Positions 17,210 to 26,370 of a DNA stretch of 64,000 nt are shown piece by piece. The notes beneath the pieces are model-generated. The model was not told where the DNA came from. It saw only the letters and a list, made by a program, of their open reading frames with translations, and searched no databases. The DNA lies in NCBI GenBank assembly GCA_963668655.2, contig CAXXPQ010000001.1, forward strand, positions 186,001 to 250,000, read 5' to 3'. Made by a program: the position numbers and the translations under genes. Position 1 is the stretch's first letter; the number at the start of each line of letters is the position of its first letter. The DNA is from G963668655 sp963668655. GTDB lineage: Bacteria; Myxococcota_A; SURF-8.

Positions 17210-20200
17210 TTATCCGTCCAGGGTCGGGTCGAATTCGTCCATCAGCGTGCGCAGGTACGGCGGCAGATGCTGCCGGACGGAGGAAATCAGGTTGCGTTCC
17301 AAAACCGGCTTGGACAGAAAATCGTTCGCGCCGGCCTCCATGGATTTCTGGCGGTGTTTTTCGCCTCCCCGGCTGGTGAGCACCACCATGGGCATCTCTC
17401 CGAATTCCGCGCTCTCCCTCACCCGGGTCATGAGTTCCAGGCCGTTCAGGTTCGGCATTTCCAGGTCCACCAGCATCAGGTCCGGCTTGAGGCCGTGCAG
17501 TTTCTGCCAGGCCAGAAGGCCGTCCTTTGCCGTGTTGACTTTCATGCCGTGTTTCTGGAGCATCATCTTGAGGGTCTGGCGCACGGACAGGCTGTCGTCC
17601 GCCACGAGCACGCGGACTTCCTGGCGGTTTTCCCGACCGTCGGGAACCAGGGCCGGAAGATTTCCCGTCAGTTCGAACAGATACGGCACGCTGAGCACCA
17701 GCAGCACGTCTCCCTTGGGGCTGATGGTGCTTCCGGCCAGGTGGCCGCAGGTGTCGAACAGGGCCGACTTCGGGCGGACGATGACCTCTTCCCGGTTGGT
17801 TACGGCGTCCACCACCAGGGCCAGCCGCCGGTTTCCGTTTTGCAGGATCACCACCGGGCAGCCGCTCAAATCCTGATAGGTGTTGATGCGCAGAAAGTTC
17901 GACAGCCAGCGGAGCGGCGTATGCTCGCCGTGGAAAAGAATGGAATCCCGGTCCGGCCAGACGGGCATCACCTTGTCGGGTTCCAGAATCAATTCCACGT
18001 AATTCATGGGGATGTTGAAGCGCTGGCTGCCGCAATCCACCGTCAGCACCGGCTGAAGCGCCAGCGTCAACGGCAGGTTGATGGTGAAGCGCGTTCCCTC
18101 TCCGATCCGGCTTTCCACCTTGACGGAACCGTACATGGAACCGATGGCGTGCCGGACGATATCCATCCCCACGCCCCGACCACTGACGGCCCCGGCCTTT
18201 TCCCGCGTGCTGATCTGGGGATAGAAGATCAGGTTCAGGATCTCCTCGTCGCTGCGTTCCTCCAGGTTTTCCCGGGTGAAGCGTCCGGTGCGCAGCGCCG
18301 CTTCCTCGATCTCGCGGGGATCGATGCCCCGACCGTCGTCGGCCACCGTGAGGACGACGTTCCTTTCCTCCTGCCCCGCGAACAGGCGGATCGAACCCCG
18401 CGGCGGCTTGCCCAGGCGCTCGCGTTCTTCGGCGCTCTCGATGCCGTGGTCCAGGCAGTTCCGGACGATGTGCATCAGCGGTTCTCCGATGCCGGTGAGG
18501 ATGGCCTTGTCCAGCTCGGTATGGCCGCCCTCGAACTCCATCTGCACCCGTTTTCCCAGGGAGCGCGCCAGGTTCAGCGCCTTGAACTTCACCCCCCGGA
18601 ACAGGTCGTCCACGCGGGTCATGCGCATGCCGATCATTTCGTCCTGGATGGAGGAGGTCAGCGTGGAAAACGAGTGGCTTTCCTCCGAGAAGTTCAGCAT
18701 CAGCGCTTCCATGCGTTGCAGAACCAGGCTGATCTTGAATTCCACCTCCTCCAGGTTCCGGGCGAAGATGGCCAGTTCGCTGTAGCTGTCGAATTCCAGC
18801 TCGGAGAATTCCTCCATTCCCGCGCCGCCCGATCCCACCTGGGGAAGCTCCCACATGTATTTCCGCTGAAAGGCGCCCACGATCTTGGTCAGGTTCTTGC
18901 GCTCCCAGCGCAGTTTCTTGGACATCTCGGAAAACTGGGCGGCCAGTTCGTCTTGTTTCAGGCGATAGCTGTTCAACTCGGAGATGGCGTTCATCAGCCC
19001 GTCCAACTGCCCCAGTTCCACGCGCAGCACGGGGGCGTCCGCGGGCGCATCCGCCGCCGTCTCCGTGGGAACCTCGATCATCTGGGAGGAACGGGCGATG
19101 TCCGTCTCGGATCCGGCGGCCGATTCGCCGTCGTTTTCCGAATCCGGCGTTTTCTCCTGCTGAAACTCCGCGATGCGCTGTTTCAGCCGCTCCACCATCT
19201 CCGGATCCTTGTCGGGATGGTCCAGCAGGTTTCGCAGACCGCGCTCGACATCGTACAGCAGAATCAGCAAGGCGTCGCTGATGGGCAGGCTGCGGCTGCG
19301 CCACTCGTCCAGCACGTCCTCCAGCAAATGGGCGCAATCCGCCAGATCCTGGAATCCCACCGTGGCCGCCGCGCCCTTCAGGGTGTGCACCACCCGGAAC
19401 AGGGCGTGCACTTGCTCGTCTCCGCGCTCTCCGCCTTCCACCTCCAAAAGCAGATTGCCCAGTTCCGCCAGATGTTCCGCGCCTTCCAGCCGGAAGGTGT
19501 TGCGCAGAATGTTCCGGAAATCCCGGTTGTCCATGCCGAAGTCCAGGAGTCCCGAGAAATCGGCCTCGCCGTCGCCTTCGGCGTCCCCTTCCGTTTGGGC
19601 CGCTTCCGTTCGGGGAGCGGCGGAAGTCTCCGGAAGAGAGAAATCCGGGGCCAGCATCTGGAAACGATCTTCGAAGCGTTCCCGATAAGCCGAGAGATCC
19701 GGGGCTCCCTTTTCGAAATCGGCGAACATGCGTTCCAGCGTGTCCAGCCCGGCCTCGAACAGGCGTTGCAGATCCGGCGAGAAGCGGCGGTCCTGAGACT
19801 CCAGGCGTTCCAGCACGCCGGTCAGCCGTCCGAGCACCTCCGGAATTTCCGGCCGGTCGATGAGTCCGGCCGAGCCTTTGATGTTGATGAGGTGGCGGTA
19901 CAGGTTGTTGCGCTCGGACACATTCTCCGGATCCCGGGCCAGCGCGCCCAGCGCCTCCTGGAGCGAGGCGAGAAAATCGTTCGCCTCGGAAAGAAACAGA
20001 TCCCGCAGCTGGACCGACAGGTCCGCGTGGCTCTCCGCCTGCGCTTCGTCCGGCAGGCTGACCCGCTTTCGTAGCCGTTCCCAGATTTCCTCGCAGCCCG
20101 CAAGGCTTCCGTCCTTCACCCGAGCCCGCATCTCGTCCAGCGCCTCCAGAAACGGCTCCGCCTCGACGCGGAAATCCCGGATGGTCAGATCCTTGCGGAT

Positions 20201-20431
20201 TTTTCCCCGACCGATGGCGTTCAGAAACAGCTCGGCCGCCTGGGCGATGGACGACGCGTCGACCATCCCGGCCACGCCCTTCAGGTTGTGGACGATGCTC
20301 CAGATCTCGCTTTCGCCGTTTTCGTAAACGGTTTTTCCTCCGCCGTCGTCCAGAAGGCTCCGAAGTTTTCGCAGATTGCCTTCGAATTCTTCCGCGAAGG
20401 TTTTCAGGAGTTCGGGGTTGATATCGTGCAT
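17210..20431 (-). CDS. CheA-like hybrid histidine kinase with three Hpt domains and a receiver
   Basis: 1073 residues. Domains in order: Hpt1 with phospho-acceptor His48 (IVHNLKG), Hpt2 with His180 (YRHLINIKGSAG), Hpt3 with His349 (VVHTLKGAAA), an acidic linker, a dimerisation region, and a HATPase domain (IVRNCLDHGIE N box, ADDGRGID G1 box, GRGVGMDIV G2 box). A CheW-like regulatory domain follows, then a C-terminal receiver with Asp989 in LVDLEMP. The layout resembles ChpA/PilL and FrzE-type kinases that control surface motility or other non-flagellar outputs. It lies 19 bases after the MCP gene in one operon with CheW and a receiver; no cheR or cheB is nearby. The likely role is a cytosolic array kinase signalling to motility or pili. 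Confidence 0.94.
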   Translation of the reverse strand: MHDINPELLKTFAEEFEGNLRKLRSLLDDGGGKTVYENGESEIWSIVHNLKGVAGMVDASSIAQAAELFLNAIGRGKIRKDLTIRDFRVEAEPFLEALDEMRARVKDGSLAGCEEIWERLRKRVSLPDEAQAESHADLSVQLRDLFLSEANDFLASLQEALGALARDPENVSERNNLYRHLINIKGSAGLIDRPEIPEVLGRLTGVLERLESQDRRFSPDLQRLFEAGLDTLERMFADFEKGAPDLSAYRERFEDRFQMLAPDFSLPETSAAPRTEAAQTEGDAEGDGEADFSGLLDFGMDNRDFRNILRNTFRLEGAEHLAELGNLLLEVEGGERGDEQVHALFRVVHTLKGAAATVGFQDLADCAHLLEDVLDEWRSRSLPISDALLILLYDVERGLRNLLDHPDKDPEMVERLKQRIAEFQQEKTPDSENDGESAAGSETDIARSSQMIEVPTETAADAPADAPVLRVELGQLDGLMNAISELNSYRLKQDELAAQFSEMSKKLRWERKNLTKIVGAFQRKYMWELPQVGSGGAGMEEFSELEFDSYSELAIFARNLEEVEFKISLVLQRMEALMLNFSEESHSFSTLTSSIQDEMIGMRMTRVDDLFRGVKFKALNLARSLGKRVQMEFEGGHTELDKAILTGIGEPLMHIVRNCLDHGIESAEERERLGKPPRGSIRLFAGQEERNVVLTVADDGRGIDPREIEEAALRTGRFTRENLEERSDEEILNLIFYPQISTREKAGAVSGRGVGMDIVRHAIGSMYGSVKVESRIGEGTRFTINLPLTLALQPVLTVDCGSQRFNIPMNYVELILEPDKVMPVWPDRDSILFHGEHTPLRWLSNFLRINTYQDLSGCPVVILQNGNRRLALVVDAVTNREEVIVRPKSALFDTCGHLAGSTISPKGDVLLVLSVPYLFELTGNLPALVPDGRENRQEVRVLVADDSLSVRQTLKMMLQKHGMKVNTAKDGLLAWQKLHGLKPDLMLVDLEMPNLNGLELMTRVRESAEFGEMPMVVLTSRGGEKHRQKSMEAGANDFLSKPVLERNLISSVRQHLPPYLRTLMDEFDPTLDG

Positions 20432-20450
20432 GAAACGGAACTTCGCCTTG

Positions 20451-22727
20451 TTATTCCGGTTTCTTCCCGGAATCGTCCTCTTCGCCCACGCCGAGGGGAA
20501 GCGCTTCCGGTCCGACGCTGTCCTCGTATCCCGCCACCAGTTGCGGCGACGGCCGCGATTCCGGCTCCGGCCTTGTTTTCAACGCCGGTCCGGGTTCGTC
20601 GTCGGCCGCGGAGACGGGCGCTTCCTCCAAGGAATCGGAGAGAAGCGGAACGGCGCTCGCGGCCCGGACGGCCGTCTCCTTTTCCTCGTCCTCCTTCTCC
20701 CGCAGGCGGAAGGTGTTCAAAAGGCGCGTCATTTTTTCCAGGGGCAGAAGCAGTTTCTTGGTTTCATTCGAGGCGCGATAGATGCCGTCCGTGGTCTCCC
20801 GCGTGACCTGGTAGATGGATTTGAACTCGCTGACCACCACGTCCATCTGGTTGACCATGTCCGCCGAAACCCGCGAGATATCCTTGATTTTCTCGGCCGC
20901 TCCGGCGATGACGGACTGGATGTCCTTCAAGGCCGTGCCCGCCTGGTCGGACTGCCGCCAGCCCTGCTCCACCTCCCGGGTGACTTCCTCCATGGCCAGC
21001 ACGGCGTCGTTGGTCTCGATCTGGATGTCCTCGATGAACGTGCTGATCTCCTTGGTGGCGTTGGTGGTGCGCTCGGCCAGCTTGCGGATTTCGTCCGCCA
21101 CCACGGCGAACCCCTTTCCCTGCTCGCCCGCCCGGGAAGCCTCGATGGCGGCGTTCAGCGAGAGAATGTTGGTGCGGGAACTGATGTCGTTGATGAGTTC
21201 CACGATGGCGTTGATCTCCAGGGAGCGGTCGCCCAGGTTCTTGATGGTCTTGGCCGTGGCCTGGACGTTGCTGCGCATCTTCTGCATGCTCTGGATGGTT
21301 TCGTTCACCCGCATCGCGCCGTCCTTGGCGGCCACGGTGGCCCGCTGTGCCTCCTCGTTGGCCATGTCCGCGGAAATGCTGACGCGCTGCATGGAACGGC
21401 TGGAAAGCTGCACCTTTCCGGTGACAGTGTGGATCTCGCGGCCCTGGCGCTTGGCGTCCACGGCGATTTTCCGGCTGGTTTCCAGAATGGAAAGCGCGCC
21501 CTGGCTGATCTGCCGCCCGGTCTGCTTGACCCGCGTGATGAGGCTGCTCATGCCGTCGAGCATGAGATTGAAGGCGTCCGCCACGGAGCCGAGCACGTCC
21601 TGGCTGATCCGGCCCCGGCCGGAAAGATCCCCCTCCGAGGCGCGGCTGACCAGGTTCAGCAGCTCGATGATGTTCTGCTGGAGTTCCTTTTTCTGCTCCT
21701 CGCTCTGGATCAGTTCCGTGGTGGTGTCCAGCATGCGGTTGATGGCCACGCCCAGTTCGCGGTAATCGTCCGTGGTGATGGTCAGGTTCACCCGGCGTTC
21801 GTACTGTCCCCGGCGGATGAGTTCGGCGGTCTGTTTCAGTTCGGACACCGGGTCCAGGATGCGGCGCTTGGTGATGCGCACGATGAGAAAGCCGATGATG
21901 ACGCCGAACAGCGCACCCAGCCCCAGAAAAAGGAAACTGTAGAACTTGATGTTCTGGCTCTGTTTGTCAATGTCCAGCAGGTTGGTGTTGATGCCGCCCA
22001 GACTGTTTTCCAGTTCGGCGAAGGCCGAGCGGGTCAATCCGCCGATGGTGGTGACCACGGAAAGGGCGTAGGGCGTTCCCTTGATGGGAGTGACCACCAC
22101 GAAGCGCGCCTTCCCGCCGTCCTCCGGTTCCTGGGCCGGCTTCTTTTCGCTCTCTTCCTTCCGCCGCCCCTCGACCTCCAGGAAGTCCGAAACGGTCCCG
22201 CGATTTCCCAGCAGCGTGGGTTTTCCCCGAAGCTGGTCCTGGATCCGGAGATAGCGCTTGTCGTGCAGCAGGCCGCCGACCAGGGGCAGTTTCTCTCCGA
22301 GGCGCGATCCGGAAGTGAAATACTTGTCCAGAACGATGATTCCCGCCGCCGGATCGATGATGCTGATCTGGCTGTCCTCGCCGATACGCTCGGTCTGAAG
22401 CAGGGTGGCCAGGGCCTTGCTTTCCCGCACGCTTTCGCCGCTCAGGTTCTTCAGCGAGATAATCAGGGAGATTTCGTCCGCGATGGTTTCGCTTTTGCGG
22501 ATGGCGGAAAGGCGAAACAGTCGGCTGGTGGCTTCCAGGGCCTCCCGCAGCGTGGTGTTGGTCTGGAGATAGCTTTCCGTGGCTTTCTGTTTGACGTACT
22601 CCATCTTCTGATCCACCATCAGCGTCAGAAGCGTCATGCACAGATAGGGAACGAAAAAGGCCGCCCCGATGACGATGACCAGGCGCTTGCGAAGTCCGAT
22701 GCGCCGGACGGATTTCGGGTCTTCCAT
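20451..22727 (-). CDS. Methyl-accepting chemotaxis protein
   Basis: 758 residues. A first membrane segment (about residues 15-37) and a second (about 258-281, FLFLGLGALFGVIIGFLIV) enclose a periplasmic sensor of about 220 residues, which contains an unusual charged insert rich in Glu and Lys near residues 180-200. A HAMP domain starts at RRILDPVSEL. The signalling tip reads SSRTNILSLNAAIEAS followed by AGEQGKGFAVVADEIR at about residues 515-545, clearly the MCP hairpin. The C-terminal 70 residues are acidic and low complexity. It sits between the cheW-like and cheA-like genes. The ligand is unknown; the PilJ-like position suggests a surface or envelope cue. Confidence 0.94.
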   Translation of the reverse strand: MEDPKSVRRIGLRKRLVIVIGAAFFVPYLCMTLLTLMVDQKMEYVKQKATESYLQTNTTLREALEATSRLFRLSAIRKSETIADEISLIISLKNLSGESVRESKALATLLQTERIGEDSQISIIDPAAGIIVLDKYFTSGSRLGEKLPLVGGLLHDKRYLRIQDQLRGKPTLLGNRGTVSDFLEVEGRRKEESEKKPAQEPEDGGKARFVVVTPIKGTPYALSVVTTIGGLTRSAFAELENSLGGINTNLLDIDKQSQNIKFYSFLFLGLGALFGVIIGFLIVRITKRRILDPVSELKQTAELIRRGQYERRVNLTITTDDYRELGVAINRMLDTTTELIQSEEQKKELQQNIIELLNLVSRASEGDLSGRGRISQDVLGSVADAFNLMLDGMSSLITRVKQTGRQISQGALSILETSRKIAVDAKRQGREIHTVTGKVQLSSRSMQRVSISADMANEEAQRATVAAKDGAMRVNETIQSMQKMRSNVQATAKTIKNLGDRSLEINAIVELINDISSRTNILSLNAAIEASRAGEQGKGFAVVADEIRKLAERTTNATKEISTFIEDIQIETNDAVLAMEEVTREVEQGWRQSDQAGTALKDIQSVIAGAAEKIKDISRVSADMVNQMDVVVSEFKSIYQVTRETTDGIYRASNETKKLLLPLEKMTRLLNTFRLREKEDEEKETAVRAASAVPLLSDSLEEAPVSAADDEPGPALKTRPEPESRPSPQLVAGYEDSVGPEALPLGVGEEDDSGKKPE

Positions 22728-22745
22728 CGTCGAATCCTCGCTTTC

Positions 22746-23225
22746 CTAGTTCGGGCCCGGACCGTCCGCGTGCAGCGCCGATCCGGCCCTGGCGGCTTCC
22801 TTGCGGTTCGAGACGCGAATCACCTGAACCAGCTTGTGCAAATCCAGTTCCACCACCGTTTCCCGATTCCGTGGAAAGGAATGGGTGGCGATATCCCGGG
22901 GATCCTCCCGCATGCGATCGTCGGGAACGTAGGAAATATCGCCGATCCGATCGGCCAGCAAAGCGATGGCCATTTCGTCGAAACGGACCAGGACGCCGTA
23001 TTTCTCCCGGATGCGCCAGATGATGGTGGGTTCGCCCCGAAAGAAGGACAGATCCACCACCGGAACGGCCACCCCGTGGGTATTGCAGATCCCGGCGATA
23101 CCGGGCGATGTCAGCGGCACGGGCGTGAGGTTGTCCAGGGTGAAAATGCGGTCCACGAGGGACGCGGGCACCGCCCAATCCCGGTTTCCCACGGAAAAAA
23201 GCAGATAATCCCTTCCCTCGTTCAT
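22746..23225 (-). CDS. CheW-like adaptor protein
   Basis: 159 residues from the ATG at 23225; a GTG at 23252 would add nine residues, and neither start has a good ribosome binding site. The fold matches CheW: YLLFSVGNRDWAVPASLVDRI at the N-terminus, the GIAGICNTHGVAVPVVDL segment with the conserved Gly and Asp, and VLVRFDEMAIALLADRIGDI. It has no kinase or receiver parts. CheW proteins couple receptors to the kinase in the signalling array. It is encoded 18 bases before the MCP gene in the order receiver, CheW, MCP, CheA hybrid, as in pil-chp clusters (PilH-PilI-PilJ-ChpA order). Confidence 0.88.
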   Translation of the reverse strand: MNEGRDYLLFSVGNRDWAVPASLVDRIFTLDNLTPVPLTSPGIAGICNTHGVAVPVVDLSFFRGEPTIIWRIREKYGVLVRFDEMAIALLADRIGDISYVPDDRMREDPRDIATHSFPRNRETVVELDLHKLVQVIRVSNRKEAARAGSALHADGPGPN

Positions 23226-23439
23226 GTTCGTCGTATCGGAAATGGCGTCCACCGATATTCAGCAACACGGAAAAAAAAACGGACGCATCCGGCCTTCCGC
23301 TTGGAAAAGGCGGGGTTACGCCCCGATTTTTCCGTCCTCGCTCCGGGATGATGGTTCCGGAAGCGGCCGCGTTTCATGAAGCCGCTTCCGATCAACGGAC
23401 CTCTCCGGGCGGAACGGGAAACGAAAAGGGCCGCCCGGG

Positions 23440-23802
23440 TTACGTGAGATGTTCGGTGACTTTCTTTATCAGGATCTTCACGTCGAAGGGTTTGCCAAGG
23501 TATTCGTCGGCGCCCTGACGGAGGCCCCAGTACCGATCGCTCTCCTGGTTTCTGGCCGAAACCATGATGATCGGCACGCTGTCGTATTCTCCCCGGGTCC
23601 GAATGCTCCGGCAAACCTGGTAGCCGTTCTTCTTCGGCATGACCACGTCCAGAATCACCAGATCCGGATGGGATTCGAAGAAAAGCTTCTCCGCCTCCTC
23701 GCCGTCTTCCGCTTCCACCAACTCGTGACCGAGCTCCAGCAGAGCCTTGGCGAAGATCATCCGTTCGGTCGGGGAATCATCTACAATCATGATACGTGCC
23801 AC
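23440..23802 (-). CDS. Single-domain response regulator (CheY/PilH-like)
   Basis: 120 residues, made only of a receiver domain. The start is a GTG at 23802 behind GGAGGC. The acidic pair is Asp8/Asp9 (IVDDS), the phosphorylation site is Asp52 in ILDVVMPKKNG, and the conserved Thr/Ser and Lys lie in MVSARN and GKPFD. The absence of an output domain suggests action by protein contact, as for CheY or PilH, or as a phosphate sink for the hybrid kinase. It is the first gene of the operon, with a promoter at 23858-23886; a gap of about 210 bases separates it from the CheW gene. Confidence 0.93.
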   Translation of the reverse strand: MARIMIVDDSPTERMIFAKALLELGHELVEAEDGEEAEKLFFESHPDLVILDVVMPKKNGYQVCRSIRTRGEYDSVPIIMVSARNQESDRYWGLRQGADEYLGKPFDVKILIKKVTEHLT

Positions 23803-23857
23803 GGTGCGCCTCCGGCAAAAATACTGCTATGCCATCCGATACCCTTTCCTGTGAATA

Positions 23858-23886
23858 TTTATACCATGTTCCGTGTTCTCTGTCCA
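23858..23886 (-). promoter_or_regulatory. Predicted promoter of the chemosensory operon
   Basis: On the minus strand, TGGACA and TATAAA are separated by 17 bases, 55 bases upstream of the GTG start of the response regulator. Confidence 0.6.
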
Positions 23887-23995
23887 CCGGAAAACTCCGA
23901 ATCCATTAATAATCCTTGCATTCCGCTAGGTTAGGATGCTAAGGTGGCGGCGTTTCGTCCATTGAATGTTTCAGCGTCACGAACGGGAAGGATCC

Positions 23996-25027
23996 ATGTT
24001 CGACTGGTTTTTCGGTCTATTCAGCAACGATCTCGCCATCGATCTCGGAACGGCCAACACCCTGATTTACGTACGGGGGCAGGGGATCGTCCTGTCCGAA
24101 CCCTCCGTGGTGGCCGTCCAGAAGTCGGGAAACACCAAACGGGTTCTGGCGGTGGGCAAGGAAGCCAAGGAAATGCTGGGCCGTACGCCCGGTTCCATCG
24201 TCGCCATCCGTCCCATGAAAGACGGCGTGATCGCGGATTTCGAGGTCACCGAGGCCATGCTGCGGCACTTCATCCAGAAGGTGCACAACCGCAAGGCCCT
24301 GGTGCGCCCGCGCATCATGATCTGCGTGCCCTACGGCATCACGGAAGTGGAAAAGCGCGCCGTGCGCGAATCGGCGGAAAGCGCCGGGGCCCGGGAAATC
24401 TACCTGATCGAGGAGCCCATGGCGGCGGCCATCGGGGCCGGGCTGCCCATTACGGAACCGTCCGGCAACATGATCGTGGACATCGGCGGCGGCACCACCG
24501 AGGTGGCCGTCATCAGCCTGGCGGGCATCGTCTATTCCCAATCCGTGCGTGTGGCGGGCGACAAAATGGACGAGGCCATCATCCAGTATCTCAAACGCAA
24601 GCACAACCTGCTCATCGGCGAGCGCACCGCCGAGCGCATCAAGGTCACCGTGGGCAACGCCTATCCCTCCGACGAGATGGAGATCATGGAGGTCAAGGGC
24701 CGGGATCAGCTCGCCGGGGTGCCCAAGACCCTGGAAGTGAACTCGGACGAGATCCGCGAGGCCATCGTGGAGCCGGTCAATCAGATCGTGGAGGGCGTGC
24801 GGGTGGCCCTGGAGCGTACGCCGCCCGAACTGGCGGCCGACATCGTGGACCGGGGCATCGTGCTCACCGGCGGCGGGGCGCTTCTGCGCGGACTGGACAC
24901 GCTTTTACGCGAGGAAACCGGCCTGCCGGTGCTGGTGGCCGAGGATCCGCTCTCCTGCGTGGTGCTGGGCAGCGGCAAGGCCCTGGAAGAAATCGACACC
25001 CTGCGGGTGGTCACCATCCAGAGCTGA
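23996..25027 (+). CDS. mreB: Rod shape-determining protein MreB
   Basis: 343 residues from the ATG at 23996 (MFDWFFGLFSND), preceded by GGGAAGG. MreB is a bacterial actin that forms membrane-bound filaments directing side-wall peptidoglycan synthesis. The actin-fold nucleotide motifs are present: LAIDLGTANTLIY (phosphate 1), VDIGGGTTEVAVISL (phosphate 2) and IVLTGGGALLRGLD (adenosine). The amphipathic N-terminus MFDWFF fits membrane attachment. The usual partners mreC and mreD do not follow, since the next genes run on the opposite strand, so this may be a stand-alone or second copy. Its presence implies a rod or elongated cell. Confidence 0.97.
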   Translation: MFDWFFGLFSNDLAIDLGTANTLIYVRGQGIVLSEPSVVAVQKSGNTKRVLAVGKEAKEMLGRTPGSIVAIRPMKDGVIADFEVTEAMLRHFIQKVHNRKALVRPRIMICVPYGITEVEKRAVRESAESAGAREIYLIEEPMAAAIGAGLPITEPSGNMIVDIGGGTTEVAVISLAGIVYSQSVRVAGDKMDEAIIQYLKRKHNLLIGERTAERIKVTVGNAYPSDEMEIMEVKGRDQLAGVPKTLEVNSDEIREAIVEPVNQIVEGVRVALERTPPELAADIVDRGIVLTGGGALLRGLDTLLREETGLPVLVAEDPLSCVVLGSGKALEEIDTLRVVTIQS

Positions 25028-25054
25028 TTCCGAATCGCGAGAATCGCCGTCTTT

Positions 25055-25888
25055 TCAAACCCTTGCGGCATGGCTCGTCATGACACGCCGCAACATCTCC
25101 AGGATGCCGGTCACCAGCATGTAGACGGCCTCCGCGCCCAGGTTTTCCTCGGCCGTGCGGTCGAAAAAGAGCGTCAGTTTCGCCTCGAACTCCCCTTCCG
25201 CCTCCCAGTAAGCGATGAGCAGCGGCACCTTGGGCAAAGGCCGCAACACTACGGCGTAATCCGCCCCGCCGAACGCCTCGCCCGCCTTCGCCTCGGCGGG
25301 TTTGGCGGCGAACATATCCAGGGCGTCGAAGAACAGGCCGGGATCGCGGTCCACGATCTCCCGCAGGCCCCGTTCGCAGCGGTGGGAGAAGAACTGCGCC
25401 CAGTCCCGGGCGTTCTTCAGTTCGGAGAAGATCACCCACTCTCCCTTTTCGTCCCGGCCCCGGCCCCGGGCCGCGTAGTTCAGCACCGGCAGATGCACCC
25501 AGCCGTTGACGTGGCAGTCGGCGTGCAGGTCGCCGTTCCGGTCCAGTTCGAAGATCTTGCCCAGGCAGCGCACGCCCAGGCGATCGTTCCTGAATTCCGC
25601 GTCCAGGCGGGCGGCCGCCTCGGCGAAGTCGATCCGGCGGAGTTCATCCTTCAGCGCGCCCATGATTTCGTCGCGGCGTTCCACGAGCGCGCCGGGTCTG
25701 GTGGACTCTTTCTTTTCGACGTTTCCGATTCTTTCCGCCGCTTCCGAATCCACGTGCGGGCAGCGGGAAAGCGCGTTTCTTCCCTGGAGAACGGTAACGG
25801 CGAAGGCCATGCAGGACACCTGGCCGCAGTCGCGGCAGTTGGTTTTCGGAAGCAGCTTCAGCAATTCGGGGAGGGTCGGCCGGGGCAT
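25055..25888 (-). CDS. DUF3786-type protein with an N-terminal 4Fe-4S motif
   Basis: 277 residues from the ATG at 25888, which follows AAAGGAAACGC. The N-terminus PKTNCRDCGQVSCMAFA with Cys18, Cys21, Cys26 and Cys43 resembles the 4Fe-4S domain of the gamma subunit of CO dehydrogenase/acetyl-CoA synthase. The rest matches proteins I know as DUF3786: GDLHADCHVNGWVHLPVLNY, an aromatic and acidic middle, VVLRPLPKVPLLIAYW, and a C-terminal helix. Such proteins occur mainly in anaerobes; their role is not established, though corrinoid or one-carbon links have been suggested by the N-terminal domain. It is the last gene of the minus-strand cluster with the DUF3795 and C_GCAxxG proteins. The two genes are separated by 129 bases. 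Confidence 0.72.
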   Translation of the reverse strand: MPRPTLPELLKLLPKTNCRDCGQVSCMAFAVTVLQGRNALSRCPHVDSEAAERIGNVEKKESTRPGALVERRDEIMGALKDELRRIDFAEAAARLDAEFRNDRLGVRCLGKIFELDRNGDLHADCHVNGWVHLPVLNYAARGRGRDEKGEWVIFSELKNARDWAQFFSHRCERGLREIVDRDPGLFFDALDMFAAKPAEAKAGEAFGGADYAVVLRPLPKVPLLIAYWEAEGEFEAKLTLFFDRTAEENLGAEAVYMLVTGILEMLRRVMTSHAARV

Positions 25889-26017
25889 GAGCGTTTCCTT
25901 TCGGAAAAGAAGGTTCACGGGGACATGGCGAAGACGCGGGCATCCGATTCCGGACCTGTATCTCGACGCGAGACACTCCGGCCTGCCGGGGCGGCGGAAC
26001 GATTCCGGTCGGTTTCC

Positions 26018-26359
26018 TCAGGCGTTCCGCAAAGCCTCCAGCGCCGCGCGGGCTTCGGGCATGTGATCGATGACGAAGGCGACGTGTTCGCAAGGAAAAT
26101 CATCGCATTCCGCGCAGGTGTCGAAGCCCTTGTCGATGGCCGAGGCGCGGATGGCGCACTGCGAACAGTGGGCGATTTTCACGCCGTCGCCCTTGCAGCC
26201 CTCGCAGTTGATCGCCTCCGCCGGAATCTCCACCTGGAACATGGCGGACCATTCGGCGGCGGTTTTTTGCCGCAGGGCGTCGTCGTCGTTTTTCGTGGCG
26301 AGAAAGGCCGAACACTGCATGCAGTCCAGGCCGCAATACGCCCGCATCGTCGTTTCCAT
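26018..26359 (-). CDS. DUF3795 cysteine-rich protein
   Basis: 113 residues. The N-terminus AYCGLDCMQCSAF (Cys9, Cys13, Cys16) followed by CEGC, HCSQC, CAEC and a final Cys is characteristic of DUF3795, a small family with a presumed zinc or Fe-S site. A good ribosome binding site (AGGAG) precedes the ATG. No signal peptide or membrane segment is seen, so it is cytosolic. It lies 11 bases after the C_GCAxxG_C_C gene and upstream of the DUF3786 gene on the same strand. These families co-occur in anaerobic genomes, which suggests a shared redox or metal role; that is inference. Confidence 0.8.
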   Translation of the reverse strand: METTMRAYCGLDCMQCSAFLATKNDDDALRQKTAAEWSAMFQVEIPAEAINCEGCKGDGVKIAHCSQCAIRASAIDKGFDTCAECDDFPCEHVAFVIDHMPEARAALEALRNA

Positions 26360-26370
26360 GTTTTTTTCTC

